This document shows positions 45,331 to 53,576 of a stretch of DNA of 64,000 bases, piece after piece. Under the pieces are notes generated by a model. It searched no databases, had not been told where the DNA came from, and saw only the letters and a list, made by a program, of their open reading frames with translations. The stretch comes from Alphaproteobacteria bacterium (GTDB taxonomy: Bacteria; Pseudomonadota; Alphaproteobacteria; Rhizobiales; Devosiaceae): the NCBI GenBank assembly GCA_018828145.1, contig JAHJWO010000041.1, positions 124,001 through 188,000 on the forward strand, given 5' to 3'. The first letter of the stretch is position 1. Each line of letters begins with the position of its first letter. Position numbers and translations under genes: made by a program.

Positions 45331-46292
45331 CAGGCCACCCAGACCAACACCGCCAACACCACACTCATCCCCAGCAGCACATTCAGCGTCGACCGATACA
45401 GCACCAGCGCGCGCAAGATATCGCTGCCCACCAGAGTCGACTTGCCATCGCCAAAACTGGGCAGGTCGACGATCTCGCCATCGTAGCTGCGCGGGCCACC
45501 CAGCCTGAACCCCAATGCACCGGCAAAACTGGCTTCCGGCCAGCCGGAATTGGGCGAGGCATGCTTGCGCGCATCGCGCCGGGCCACGGCCCAGGCCTTG
45601 CCCGGGCTGGCATGGGGCGTGACAAAGCAGGCGGCCGTGATCAGCACCGCAGTCAGGCGGGCCGGAATCCAGTTGGCCAGATCGTCGAGCTTGGCCGCCG
45701 CCCATCCATAATCGCGATAGCGCTCGTCCATATGGCCGATCATCGAGTCGGCGGTGTTGATGGCCTTGTAGAGCGCAATGCCCGGCAGACCGAGCAGCAC
45801 CAGCCAGAACCAAGGCGCCACCACACCATCCGAGGTGCTTTCGGCCAGTGTCTCGATCGCGGCTCGGGCGACGCCCGCCTCGTCCAGCGCCTGCGGATCG
45901 CGTCCGACAATGTGGCTGACGGCTTCGCGGCCGGCATCGAGCGAACTGCGCAGCGCGATAGCTACCGCCTCGACGGCACGGCCCAGTTCCTTCTGCGCAA
46001 GGAAAGGCGTGGCCAGCATGATTTCAAGCACCCAGCCCAGCGGCATGGAGCGCAGGACCTGCTGGACAGCAAGGGTAATGCCCAGCGTCACCAGCAGCAG
46101 CATGGCCAGCGTCAATATCCCCGCATCGCGGCGCTGGCGCGGCGTCCGCTGCCGCTTGTCGACGCCCCGCTCCATGAAGGAGATGAACCGACCCATCCAG
46201 ATAACGGGATGGCCGATCAGCTCCACCAGCCGCTGCGGATAGCCGAACCAGCGTTCGAGCAGGAGGGCGAGGGGGGCAATCATGGCGTGCAT
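45330..46292 (-). CDS. cbiB: Adenosylcobinamide-phosphate synthase
   Basis: A 320-residue membrane enzyme (CobD in Pseudomonas nomenclature) that attaches the aminopropanol linker to adenosylcobyric acid. Motifs: LLLERWFGYPQRLVELIGHPV near the N-terminus, ETLAESTSDGVVAPWFW, NTADSMIGHMDERYRDYGWA and NSGWPEASFAGALG. About five helices are predicted. ATG 46292 or 46283 could start it. First in order before cobQ-cobB-cobA is not the case: it lies downstream of cobQ on the same strand, with a repeat pair between. Confidence 0.95.
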   Translation of the reverse strand: MHAMIAPLALLLERWFGYPQRLVELIGHPVIWMGRFISFMERGVDKRQRTPRQRRDAGILTLAMLLLVTLGITLAVQQVLRSMPLGWVLEIMLATPFLAQKELGRAVEAVAIALRSSLDAGREAVSHIVGRDPQALDEAGVARAAIETLAESTSDGVVAPWFWLVLLGLPGIALYKAINTADSMIGHMDERYRDYGWAAAKLDDLANWIPARLTAVLITAACFVTPHASPGKAWAVARRDARKHASPNSGWPEASFAGALGFRLGGPRSYDGEIVDLPSFGDGKSTLVGSDILRALVLYRSTLNVLLGMSVVLAVLVWVA

Positions 46293-46298
46293 AGCAAG

Positions 46299-46350
46299 CC
46301 CCCCTCATCCGCTCCTTCGGGGCACCCTCTCCCACGAGGGGAGAAGGGGG
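46299..46350 (+). repeat. CCCCTCATCC-family repeat, cbiB-cobQ gap, copy 1
   Basis: Border CCCCCCTCATCCG, small CTCCTTCGGGG hairpin, then CCCTCTCCCACGAGGGGAGAAGG. It is close to the copy before rsmE (28637-28687) and starts 6 bp from the cbiB start. Confidence 0.7.
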
Positions 46351-46375
46351 CAATGTGCCTCTCAAGCTGCAGGTG

Positions 46376-46435
46376 TCCCCCTCTCCCCTCGTGGGAGAGG
46401 GTGGATCGGCCGCAGGCCGAGACGGGTGAGGGGGG
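46376..46435 (-). repeat. CCCCTCACCC-family repeat, cbiB-cobQ gap, inverted copy 2
   Basis: Minus-strand copy that reads CCCCCCTCACCCG, an inner hairpin CTCGGCCTGCGGCCGA, then CCCTCTCCCACGAGGGGAGAGG. It faces copy 1 across 25 bp, so this gap holds an inverted pair. It ends about 12 bp before the cobQ stop. Confidence 0.7.
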
Positions 46436-46446
46436 CTTCCTGGCGT

Positions 46447-47907
46447 TCATTTACCAACCTCCTCTGCGAGCGCCAGCAGCGCATCGATATCAAGATGCTG
46501 TTCGAGGTGATCCGCCAGGGCATCCAGCGTCTGCTCGATGCTCGCCTCATAGGCGAGATCGGGACTGGCCACATTGCCGAGGAAGCTGCGGCGGAAGCCG
46601 TCGCCAGCGAAGAGCCCGTGCAGATAGGTGCCCATGACCCGGCCATCGGCACTGATCGCGCCCTCATCCTCGGCACCGATACGGGCAAAGGCCCGCGCCC
46701 GGACTGCGCCTGCCGTCACGCCCATATGCATGTGATAGCCGCTGATGGCCTCGCCCGAGGCCACATGCCTGGCCTCTTCCACCCGCAATTGCTTGACCGG
46801 CGTCAGCACGGTCTCGACATCGAGCAGGCCCAGCCCGGCGCTGCTGCCCGGCGCGCCTTCGATCCCGTCGGGGTCGGCAATGGTGCGACCCAGCATCTGG
46901 TAGCCACCGCAAATGCCGAGCACCCTGCCCCCGGCACGATGATGGGCCAGGATGTCCCTGTCCCATCCATTGGCGCGCAGGGCCGCAAGGTCCGACCGCG
47001 TGGCCTTGGAGCCGGGAATGATGATCCAGTCGGCATGGCGGGGAATGACCTCCCCCTGCTGCACCATCACCACATTGACGCCGGGCTCGGCGCGCAGCGG
47101 GTCGAGGTCGTCGAAGTTGGCAATGCGCGGCAATTGCGGGACCGCAATGGTCAACACGCCATCCGGACTTCTGGGCAGCGCGCCCAAAGCCATCGAATCC
47201 TCGGCGGGCAGTTTCGCCGCGTCGGCGAACCAGGGCACCGGACCAAAGCAGGGCACGCCCGTCCGTTCGCGCAGAAAGTCCATCCCCGCCTCGAACAGCG
47301 CCGGATCACCCTGGAACTTGTTGATCAGCGTGGCGCGGATCAGGCGGGCATCGGCGGGGTCGATGACGGCGAAGGTGCCGACCACCGAGGCGATGACGCC
47401 GCCGCGATGAATGTCACCCACCAGCACGACCGGCACGCTGGCCGCCTGGGCGAAGCCGAAATTGGCCAGGTCATTGCCGCGCAGATTGACCTCCGAGGCG
47501 CTGCCGGCGCCCTCGACCAGCACCACGTCGGAATCGCCAGCAAGTTCGCAGTATGCTGCAAGCACATCCGGCAGAAGCTTGCCGCGTTCTGCCCAATAGC
47601 TACGCGCCGACATGGAGGCGCGGCGCTGTCCGCGCACCACCACCTGCGCACCGGTTTCCTGTTCAGGTTTGAGCAATACAGGGTTCATAGCGGTGACCGA
47701 ATTGCGGCGGGCAGCCCTCGCCTGCAGCGCCTGCGCCCGGCCAATTTCGCCGCCATCGGCGGTCACGGCGGCATTGTTGCTCATGTTCTGCGGCTTGAAC
47801 GGGGCCACGCGCAGCCCGCGATTGCTGAGCGCCCGGCACAGCCCGGCCACCAGCAGCGATTTGCCGACATCTGACCCGGTACCCATGAACATCAGTGACT
47901 TAGCCAT
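46447..47907 (-). CDS. cobQ: Cobyric acid synthase
   Basis: A 486-residue glutamine-dependent amidotransferase that amidates four side chains of adenosylcobyrinic acid a,c-diamide. The synthetase P-loop is GTGSDVGKS (residues 9-17), and the class I-like glutaminase cysteine is in LGICGGYQMLGR. YLHGLFAGDGFRR and FKPQNMSNNA are diagnostic. It follows cobB by 8 bp. Confidence 0.96.
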   Translation of the reverse strand: MAKSLMFMGTGSDVGKSLLVAGLCRALSNRGLRVAPFKPQNMSNNAAVTADGGEIGRAQALQARAARRNSVTAMNPVLLKPEQETGAQVVVRGQRRASMSARSYWAERGKLLPDVLAAYCELAGDSDVVLVEGAGSASEVNLRGNDLANFGFAQAASVPVVLVGDIHRGGVIASVVGTFAVIDPADARLIRATLINKFQGDPALFEAGMDFLRERTGVPCFGPVPWFADAAKLPAEDSMALGALPRSPDGVLTIAVPQLPRIANFDDLDPLRAEPGVNVVMVQQGEVIPRHADWIIIPGSKATRSDLAALRANGWDRDILAHHRAGGRVLGICGGYQMLGRTIADPDGIEGAPGSSAGLGLLDVETVLTPVKQLRVEEARHVASGEAISGYHMHMGVTAGAVRARAFARIGAEDEGAISADGRVMGTYLHGLFAGDGFRRSFLGNVASPDLAYEASIEQTLDALADHLEQHLDIDALLALAEEVGK

Positions 47908-47915
47908 GGCCCGAC

Positions 47916-49211
47916 TTATGCCGCATCCACTACATGGGCGTAAGAGCCCATGACGCGGCCGATCACTGCGCCTATGGGCGGCATGGCCTCACCCCGCGCA
48001 TCGGTGGCCGCAAAGAGCGGCGGCAGGCGCGACTGCCTGGCCGATGAATAATGGAATTCATGCCCCTGCAAGCGCCCCGGCCACGGCAGATCTCCCGACT
48101 GCACCAGCCGCCGATAGCCCAGGATTCGCTTGGGCCGATCGATGCGGGTGGTGACAGGCAGTAGGCCCGCCATGGCGTGGGTCTCCCCCGCCTTGTCCAC
48201 CAGCGCCTCGCCCAGCACCATGAAGCCCCCACATTCGCCATAGATCAGCGCGTGCCGGTCCCTCGCGGCGATGAGCCCCGCCCTGAAGTGGTTGGCAGCG
48301 GCGAGTGTGCCGCCATGGAGCTCGGGATATCCCCCTGGCAGGAAGACGGCGTCACAGTCGTCCGGCGGGGCCTCGTTGGCCAGCGGGGAGAAGAAATTCA
48401 GTTCCGCGCCCATGGCCCGCCAGCCATCGAGCAGGTGCGGATAGAGAAAGGCGAAGGCATCGTCGCGGGCAATGGCGATACGCTGACCCAGCGGCGGCAA
48501 GGGCGCCGGTGCCGCGTCGCCTTCGGCAATGGGTGCAGCCAACCCGCGCAGCCGCTCGAGGTCGACATAGTCGCCAACGGCCTCGGCTGCGGTATCTACA
48601 AAGGCTGCAAACGCCGCCACCTCATCGGGCATGACGAGGCCGAGATGACGTTCGGGCAGCACGAGATTTGCATTGCGCGGAATGGCCCCCAGGCATGGAA
48701 TGCCGGTGGCGGTCAGCGCATCGACCAGCATGCGCTCATGCTTCATGGACGCGACGCGATTGAGGATCACCCCGGCCACGCGCACACCCGGCCGCCAATT
48801 GGCAAAGCCGGCCACCAGCGGCGCCACCGACTGGCTCTGCCGCTCGGCATCGACGACCAGCACCACCGGGAGCTCCAGCAGTTCAGCCAGGTCGGCGGTG
48901 GAGCCAAAGCCATCCGCGGCACCGTCGAACAGCCCCATGACGCCCTCGACCAGCAGCAGGTCTGCACCCACTGCCTGTATGGCGGCGAGGGATTTGAGCC
49001 GGGCGGGCGACATCGACCACGGATCGAGATTGACCGCTTCGCGCAGCGCGGCGCGGCCAAGAAAGGCCGGGTCGATATAGTCCGGCCCGGTCTTGGCGGG
49101 TGCCACGACAACGCCGCGCCGGCGCAAGGCGGCCAGCAAGCCGAGCGTGATCACGGTCTTGCCCGAACCGGACCGCGGCGCAGCTATCACAATGCCCTTA
49201 GCCAAAGACAT
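47916..49211 (-). CDS. cobB: Hydrogenobyrinic/cobyrinic acid a,c-diamide synthase
   Basis: A 431-residue amidotransferase that amidates carboxylates a and c of (hydrogeno)byrinic acid, just before cobalt insertion in the aerobic route. The P-loop is APRSGSGKT (residues 11-19), the substrate motif KTGPDYIDPAFL follows, and the glutaminase cysteine is in YGECGGFMVLGEAL. ATG 49211 overlaps the cobA end by 14 bp; the longer frame upstream lies inside cobA. Confidence 0.95.
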   Translation of the reverse strand: MSLAKGIVIAAPRSGSGKTVITLGLLAALRRRGVVVAPAKTGPDYIDPAFLGRAALREAVNLDPWSMSPARLKSLAAIQAVGADLLLVEGVMGLFDGAADGFGSTADLAELLELPVVLVVDAERQSQSVAPLVAGFANWRPGVRVAGVILNRVASMKHERMLVDALTATGIPCLGAIPRNANLVLPERHLGLVMPDEVAAFAAFVDTAAEAVGDYVDLERLRGLAAPIAEGDAAPAPLPPLGQRIAIARDDAFAFLYPHLLDGWRAMGAELNFFSPLANEAPPDDCDAVFLPGGYPELHGGTLAAANHFRAGLIAARDRHALIYGECGGFMVLGEALVDKAGETHAMAGLLPVTTRIDRPKRILGYRRLVQSGDLPWPGRLQGHEFHYSSARQSRLPPLFAATDARGEAMPPIGAVIGRVMGSYAHVVDAA

Positions 49212-50034
49212 GCCTCCGGGCTTCCCCGACATACCAGTCGAGCGTCTCGCGATAGGCGCTGACCGGGCCGAGCACGACAATGGCCGGCGTGGGCACGTCG
49301 ACAAGCCCCGGCACCTCGGCGAGGGTGGTTTCAATCACCGATTGCTGCGGGGTCGAAGCATGCGAGACGATGGCGACACGGTCGGCCCCGTCGCGGCCGG
49401 CCGACAGGAGTTTTTGCGAGATCGAGTCCAGATGCTTGACCGCCATGAACATGACGATGACCGGCGCCGCCTTGGCCACTGCCGGCCAGTCGACCCCGCC
49501 AGGCACCGCGCCGGTCTCGTCATGCCCGGTGAGGAAGATCACGGCCTGGTTGGTATCGCGGTGGGTCACCGGTACGCCGGCATAGGCAAGACCGCCGAGG
49601 CCCGCCGAAATGCCTGGCACGATGCGGAACGGCACGCCGGCCCGAGCCAAAGCGCCAGCTTCCTCGCCGCCACGGCCGAACATGAAGGGATCCCCGCCCT
49701 TGAGGCGAAGGACGCGCTTGCCGGCCCTGGCCAGCTCGATCAGCTGCAGGGAGATGTCCGCCTGTTTGGGCGATGGCCGGCCGCCGCGCTTGCCGGCAAA
49801 CAGCCTCTGGGTACGCCTGGGCGCCATGGCCAGCAGATCGGGCGAGACCAGTGCGTCATGGACGATCACGTCGGCCTGGCTGAGGGCATGATAGGCCAGC
49901 AGCGTGACCAGCCCCGGCCCGCCGGGCCCGGCACCGACCAGCCAGACCGTGCCCGGCTCCATTATCGGAAAATCCGCATGGTCGAGCGCGGCGAAGTGGC
50001 CGGGGCGGAATGGACGTCTGATCCAGTCGAACAT
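49198..50034 (-). CDS. cobA: Uroporphyrinogen-III C-methyltransferase
   Basis: A 278-residue SAM-dependent enzyme that makes precorrin-2, the entry to the corrin branch. VWLVGAGPGGPGLVTLLAYHAL and KGGDPFMFGRGGEEAGAL are the SUMT signatures. It carries an N-terminal addition of about 27 residues before the catalytic core. The siroheme-type CysG dehydrogenase domain is absent. It is divergent from cobK across 68 bp and first in a cobA-cobB-cobQ run. Confidence 0.94.
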   Translation of the reverse strand: MFDWIRRPFRPGHFAALDHADFPIMEPGTVWLVGAGPGGPGLVTLLAYHALSQADVIVHDALVSPDLLAMAPRRTQRLFAGKRGGRPSPKQADISLQLIELARAGKRVLRLKGGDPFMFGRGGEEAGALARAGVPFRIVPGISAGLGGLAYAGVPVTHRDTNQAVIFLTGHDETGAVPGGVDWPAVAKAAPVIVMFMAVKHLDSISQKLLSAGRDGADRVAIVSHASTPQQSVIETTLAEVPGLVDVPTPAIVVLGPVSAYRETLDWYVGEARRHVFG

Positions 50035-50102
50035 CAGCGTGACCACCCTTGAGACAGCGGCCGGGAATGGGCACATTGGGCGCGAGGAGACCTGCAAGCC
50101 CG

Positions 50103-50831
50103 ATGAAGATTCTGATCCTTGGCGGCACCGCCGAAGCCCGCCAGCTGGCCAATAGGCTGGTGGGCATGGGCCACGATGTCATCACGTCGCTGGCCGGGCG
50201 CACGCAGGATCCCATCCTGCCCGCTGGCGGGCTGCGCATGGGCAAGTTTGGTGGCATTCCCGGGCTGGCGGCCTATCTGAGCGTGGCCAATATCGGCCGC
50301 CTGGTGGATGCGACGCATCCCTATGCGGGGCAGATTTCCATCAATGCCGTCGCTGCGGCGCAGGCGGCCGGTGTCGCGCTGGTGCGCTACATGCGTCCGG
50401 CATGGGAGCAGCAGATCGGGGATGACTGGCTGACGGTCGAGACCGCCGCAGAAGCCGCTGCCGCCCTGCCGCCCAATGCGGACGTTCTGCTGACCACCGG
50501 CCATACCGGGCTCGAGCATTTCCTCGGACGCAATGACTGCCAGTTTGTGGTGCGGACCATTGAGGCGCCGGCCATGGAGCTGCCACGCCACGCCCGCCTG
50601 CTGCAGACGCGGCCGCCCTATACGCTGATCGATGAAATGGCGCTGATGGAGCGCGAGGGCATCACTCATCTGGTGACCAAGAATTCAGGGGGCGGACAGA
50701 CGGCCGCCAAACTGGAGGCGGCCCGGAAACTGGGGGTCAAGGTCTTCATGATCGCACGCCCCGCCTATGGTCCGGCGCATGAGGTCGACAGCGTTGAAGC
50801 GGCGATCGAGGCCCTGGGGCTCGACGCCTGA
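50103..50831 (+). CDS. cobK: Precorrin-6A reductase
   Basis: A 242-residue NADPH-dependent enzyme that reduces precorrin-6A to -6B. The N-terminal KILILGGTAEARQLANRL, the VDATHPYAGQISINA segment and TKNSGGGQTAAKLEAARKLG are characteristic. The ribosome site AGGAGA lies 11 bp before ATG 50103. Its last 67 bp overlap the 3' end of cobE on the other strand. Confidence 0.94.
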   Translation: MKILILGGTAEARQLANRLVGMGHDVITSLAGRTQDPILPAGGLRMGKFGGIPGLAAYLSVANIGRLVDATHPYAGQISINAVAAAQAAGVALVRYMRPAWEQQIGDDWLTVETAAEAAAALPPNADVLLTTGHTGLEHFLGRNDCQFVVRTIEAPAMELPRHARLLQTRPPYTLIDEMALMEREGITHLVTKNSGGGQTAAKLEAARKLGVKVFMIARPAYGPAHEVDSVEAAIEALGLDA

Positions 50832-51262
50832 GCCTGCAGATCCAAACGACCGTCGCAGAGTGCCAGCGCGCAGGTGGCATGCGATGACCTGCGCTTGGCG
50901 AGCAGCAGGGGACCGACCGCGGCCGCGGCGGCCTCGGCAATCGAGGGCTGGCCGATGGCCGCCAGGACGCGGGGCGACGGCGTGGGCATATCGGCACGCA
51001 GTTCTGCATCATCCAGCAGGCGGACCGGGATGTCGAAATGCTGCGCAGCAGCCAGAAGCCCGGGATGGTTCGCCTTCCGGCTGTGGCTGACGAGGCCAAT
51101 GAGCGAAGCGGGCGCTGCGCCGAGCTCGACAAGGCATTGCTCCACCAGAGCAACGATCTCCGCGACATCCGCCGCACTGCTGCAGCCGATGCCGGCAACC
51201 AGCCGGGCGCCAATGGGTAGCGTTGTTCCGGGCAGTGGCCCGGCCTGAACCGTCGTCATCAT
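50765..51262 (-). CDS. cobE: Cobalamin biosynthesis protein CobE
   Basis: A 165-residue protein of the CobE/CbiG C-terminal family (LVAGIGCSSAADVAEIVALV, LIGLVSHSRKANHPGLLAAA, PSPRVLAAIGQPSIAEAAAA). CobE is needed for full cobalamin synthesis and takes part around the ring-contraction steps, without a fully defined reaction. The last ~22 residues (from about AQASSPRAS onward) are read antisense from within cobK and look like a run-on extension beyond the family domain. Confidence 0.88.
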   Translation of the reverse strand: MMTTVQAGPLPGTTLPIGARLVAGIGCSSAADVAEIVALVEQCLVELGAAPASLIGLVSHSRKANHPGLLAAAQHFDIPVRLLDDAELRADMPTPSPRVLAAIGQPSIAEAAAAAVGPLLLAKRRSSHATCALALCDGRLDLQAQASSPRASIAASTLSTSCAGP

Positions 51263-51283
51263 CGCCTCTCAAGACCAAGAGGC

Positions 51284-51399
51284 AGGTTCGCTCAAGACCG
51301 TTGCAGCTCCGGGGTTGGTCCCCGAATTGGGTCGACCGCACCGGATTCTGTTTCAGTTCCTTCACGGGAACTCTGCGCAGGTCTGGTTCTAGGCGGGGA
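51284..51399 (-). other. Unassigned structured stretch upstream of cobE
   Basis: On the minus strand an outer CAGACC/GGTCTTG pair encloses hairpins AGTTCC-CGTGAA-GGAACT and GGGG-ACCAA-CCCC. GAATCCGGTGCGGTC resembles part of the cobalamin riboswitch core, but the CCGCAACTG and GCCACTG motifs and a proper B12 box are missing. I cannot assign it. Confidence 0.35.
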
Positions 51400-51456
51400 G
51401 AAGCATGTGGTCAATCAATGGCTTGCGCCACCCATCGACCAGATCGGAATGCTTCT

Positions 51457-51475
51457 GAAAATGATTTGCAAATTC
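51457..51475. promoter_or_regulatory. Fur-family operator-like site upstream of the CDF gene
   Basis: GAAAATGATTTGCAAATTC agrees with the 19-bp Fur consensus at 12 of 19 positions by my count and is A/T-rich in a G+C-rich context. It lies 51 bp before the CDF start. Fur, Mur or Zur-type control is possible. Confidence 0.4.
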
Positions 51476-51526
51476 AAGGACTTGCCCTCTTCGCCCGGGA
51501 GGACTATGGCCGTGTAACCACTTCCG

Positions 51527-52441
51527 ATGGGGCACCGGGTGAGCATCACCACCAACAACCGAACGCTGGCCATAGCCGCGGCGAGTCTGCTCGTCGGGGT
51601 CATTGTGCTCGGCCTCAAGTTCCTGGCCTGGTACATTACCGGCTCGATCGCGCTCTATTCGGACGCGCTGGAATCGATCGTCAATGTCGTGACCGCCGTG
51701 GTCGCCCTGATCGCGGTGCGGCTGGCGCAGCGGCCGGCCGATGCCGCCCTGCCCTATGGCTATCACAAGGCCGAGTATTTCTCGGCCGTCATCGTCGGCG
51801 TGATGATCATCGTTGCCGCCATCCTGATCGTGCGCGAGGCCGTGCTGGGCTTCCTGGCCCCGAGCCTGCCCGAAGCGCCGATGCAGGGGCTCGTCGTCAG
51901 CGGCGTGGCCACCGTCATCAACGTGATCTGGGCCGTCGTGCTGATCCGGCATGGTCGCTCGGTGCAGTCCCCGGCGCTGGAAGCCGATGGCCGGCACCTG
52001 ATGACCGATGTGATCTCGACGGTCGGCGTACTGGCCGGGCTGGCGCTGGTCTATGCGACCGGCTGGGCGGTGCTCGACCCCATTCTGGCGGCCCTGGTGG
52101 CGCTCAATATCCTATGGTCGGGCTGGGGCGTCATTCGCCACAGCGTGGGCGGGCTGATGGATGTCGCCGTGCCGCCCGATACGCAAAAGACCATTCGCGA
52201 CGTGATCGCCACCAATGCCGATGGCGCCATCGAGGCGCATGACATTCGCGCGCGGCAGGCAGGGAAGATGACCTTCATCGATTTCCACCTGGTCGTGCCG
52301 GGCGCGATGAGTGTCGAGGACGCACACACGATCTGCGACCAGATCGAGGCCAAGCTGCGCGAAGCGGTGAGGAATGTGCAGATCACCATCCATGTCGAGC
52401 CCGAGCAGAAGGCCAAGCATTCAGGCATTGTGGTGCTGTAG
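51527..52441 (+). CDS. Cation diffusion facilitator (CDF) metal exporter
   Basis: A 304-residue exporter with about six helices and a C-terminal metallochaperone-like domain (from residue ~210). In the TM2/TM5 metal site, where FieF has DxxxD and HxxxD, this protein has E49xxxN53 (SDALESIVNV) and H157xxxD161 (RHLMTD), so its specificity may differ from zinc/iron exporters. Its place among cobalamin and cobalt genes suggests cobalt or iron efflux (inference). Starts at ATG 51527 or GTG 51539 are possible. Confidence 0.88.
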   Translation: MGHRVSITTNNRTLAIAAASLLVGVIVLGLKFLAWYITGSIALYSDALESIVNVVTAVVALIAVRLAQRPADAALPYGYHKAEYFSAVIVGVMIIVAAILIVREAVLGFLAPSLPEAPMQGLVVSGVATVINVIWAVVLIRHGRSVQSPALEADGRHLMTDVISTVGVLAGLALVYATGWAVLDPILAALVALNILWSGWGVIRHSVGGLMDVAVPPDTQKTIRDVIATNADGAIEAHDIRARQAGKMTFIDFHLVVPGAMSVEDAHTICDQIEAKLREAVRNVQITIHVEPEQKAKHSGIVVL

Positions 52442-52482
52442 CGCCCCTTGTCACCGCATGGCGCCGCCGCTAGCCTTGATGC

Positions 52483-52938
52483 ATGCACATGCTCAAGGCC
52501 GCCCTGCTGATGACTCTGCTCGCTGCGCCTGTCGCGGCGCAGGAGTGGCAGCGCTTCGAAGACAGCGATGCGGGCTATTCCATCGAGGTACCGGCGGATT
52601 TCGTGCCGAGCGACGACGGGCTGGGTTTCGTTCGACCGGGCAAGGTGCAGAAGATCATGATCTGGAGCGGCTCTGCTTCCGGGTCGTTCGAAGCGGCGGT
52701 GAGCAGCGAGAACGCGGTGCTCGAATCTGACGCCTGGGCCATATCGGGGCAGACCGTCACGCCGCGCTGGGCCGAGGTGTCCGGCATCAAGGGCATTCAG
52801 ACCTTCACCCAGCGCATGATTGTCCTCTGCGACGGCGCCGGCTACGCCGCCTTCCGCGCCGAATACTCCGTGGCGGACGCGGTCGAGATGGAGTCGGTCA
52901 TTGCCGGCCTGACGCGCTCGCTGCAGGCCAGCTGCTAG
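52483..52938 (+). CDS. Exported protein of unknown function
   Basis: A 151-residue protein with a signal peptide (LLMTLLAAPVAAQ) and a single domain that opens WQRFEDSDAGYSIEVPADF, a pattern found in periplasmic proteins that begin with a 'Y-S-I-x-x-P' strand. Two cysteines (VLCDGAG and the C-terminal QASC) may pair. ATG 52483 or 52489 can start it. It overlaps the convergent cobO stop by four bases. No function assigned. Confidence 0.7.
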   Translation: MHMLKAALLMTLLAAPVAAQEWQRFEDSDAGYSIEVPADFVPSDDGLGFVRPGKVQKIMIWSGSASGSFEAAVSSENAVLESDAWAISGQTVTPRWAEVSGIKGIQTFTQRMIVLCDGAGYAAFRAEYSVADAVEMESVIAGLTRSLQASC

Positions 52939-53576
52939 AATTCGATACCCTTCTGTGCCTTCACGCCCGCCCGGAAATGGTGCTTGATCTCGGTCATTTC
53001 GGTGACCAGGTCGGCAATCTCGATCAGCTCATCCTTGGCGTTGCGGCCGGTGACGATGACATGGGTATCGACCGGCTTGTTGCGCAGGAACTCGACCACT
53101 TCCTCGATCGGCAGATAATCGTAGCGCAGCACGATGTTGAGCTCGTCGAGCAGCACCAGCTTGTAGGCCGGATCGGAGATCAGCGCCTTGGCCTGGTCCC
53201 AGGCCTTGCGCGCCGCGGCGAGGTCGCGCTGGCGGTCGGCGACGTCCCAGGTGAAGCCTTCGCCCATGGCGTTGATCGTCACCAGCTCGGGAAATTTCAG
53301 CAGCACGTCGCGCTCGCCCGTCTCCCAGACGCCCTTGACGAACTGCACGACGCCCACCTTGAAGCCGTGCCCCAGCGCGCGAAACACCATGCCGAAGGCG
53401 GCGGTCGACTTGCCCTTCCCCTTGCCGGTATGGACGATGAGCAGGCCCTTTTCCTGGGTCTTGGTGGCGAGGATCTTGTTCCGCGCCTCGCGCTTTTTCT
53501 TCATCTTTTCCGCATGATAGGCGTCGCGCTCCGCCTCGGTCATCAGGTCGGTCTTCTTGACGGGCTTGTCGGTCAT
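52935..53576 (-). CDS. cobO: Cob(I)yrinic acid a,c-diamide adenosyltransferase
   Basis: A 213-residue ATP:corrinoid adenosyltransferase of the CobA/CobO/BtuR type. The ATP loop is HTGKGKGKSTAAFG (around residues 49-62), and LVLLDELNIVLRYDYLP and HVIVTGRNAKDELIEIADLVTEM are typical. The charged N-terminus is the usual lid segment. ATG 53576 overlaps the cobN stop as ATGA, so it is the last gene of the riboswitch-led operon. Confidence 0.96.
   Translation of the reverse strand: MTDKPVKKTDLMTEAERDAYHAEKMKKKREARNKILATKTQEKGLLIVHTGKGKGKSTAAFGMVFRALGHGFKVGVVQFVKGVWETGERDVLLKFPELVTINAMGEGFTWDVADRQRDLAAARKAWDQAKALISDPAYKLVLLDELNIVLRYDYLPIEEVVEFLRNKPVDTHVIVTGRNAKDELIEIADLVTEMTEIKHHFRAGVKAQKGIEF

Noticed and set aside
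50084..50096. AGGAGACCTGC just before cobK, resembling a B12 box
   Set aside because: No other cobalamin riboswitch motifs precede it and the gap to divergent cobA is only 68 bp. AGGAGA is simply the ribosome site of cobK.
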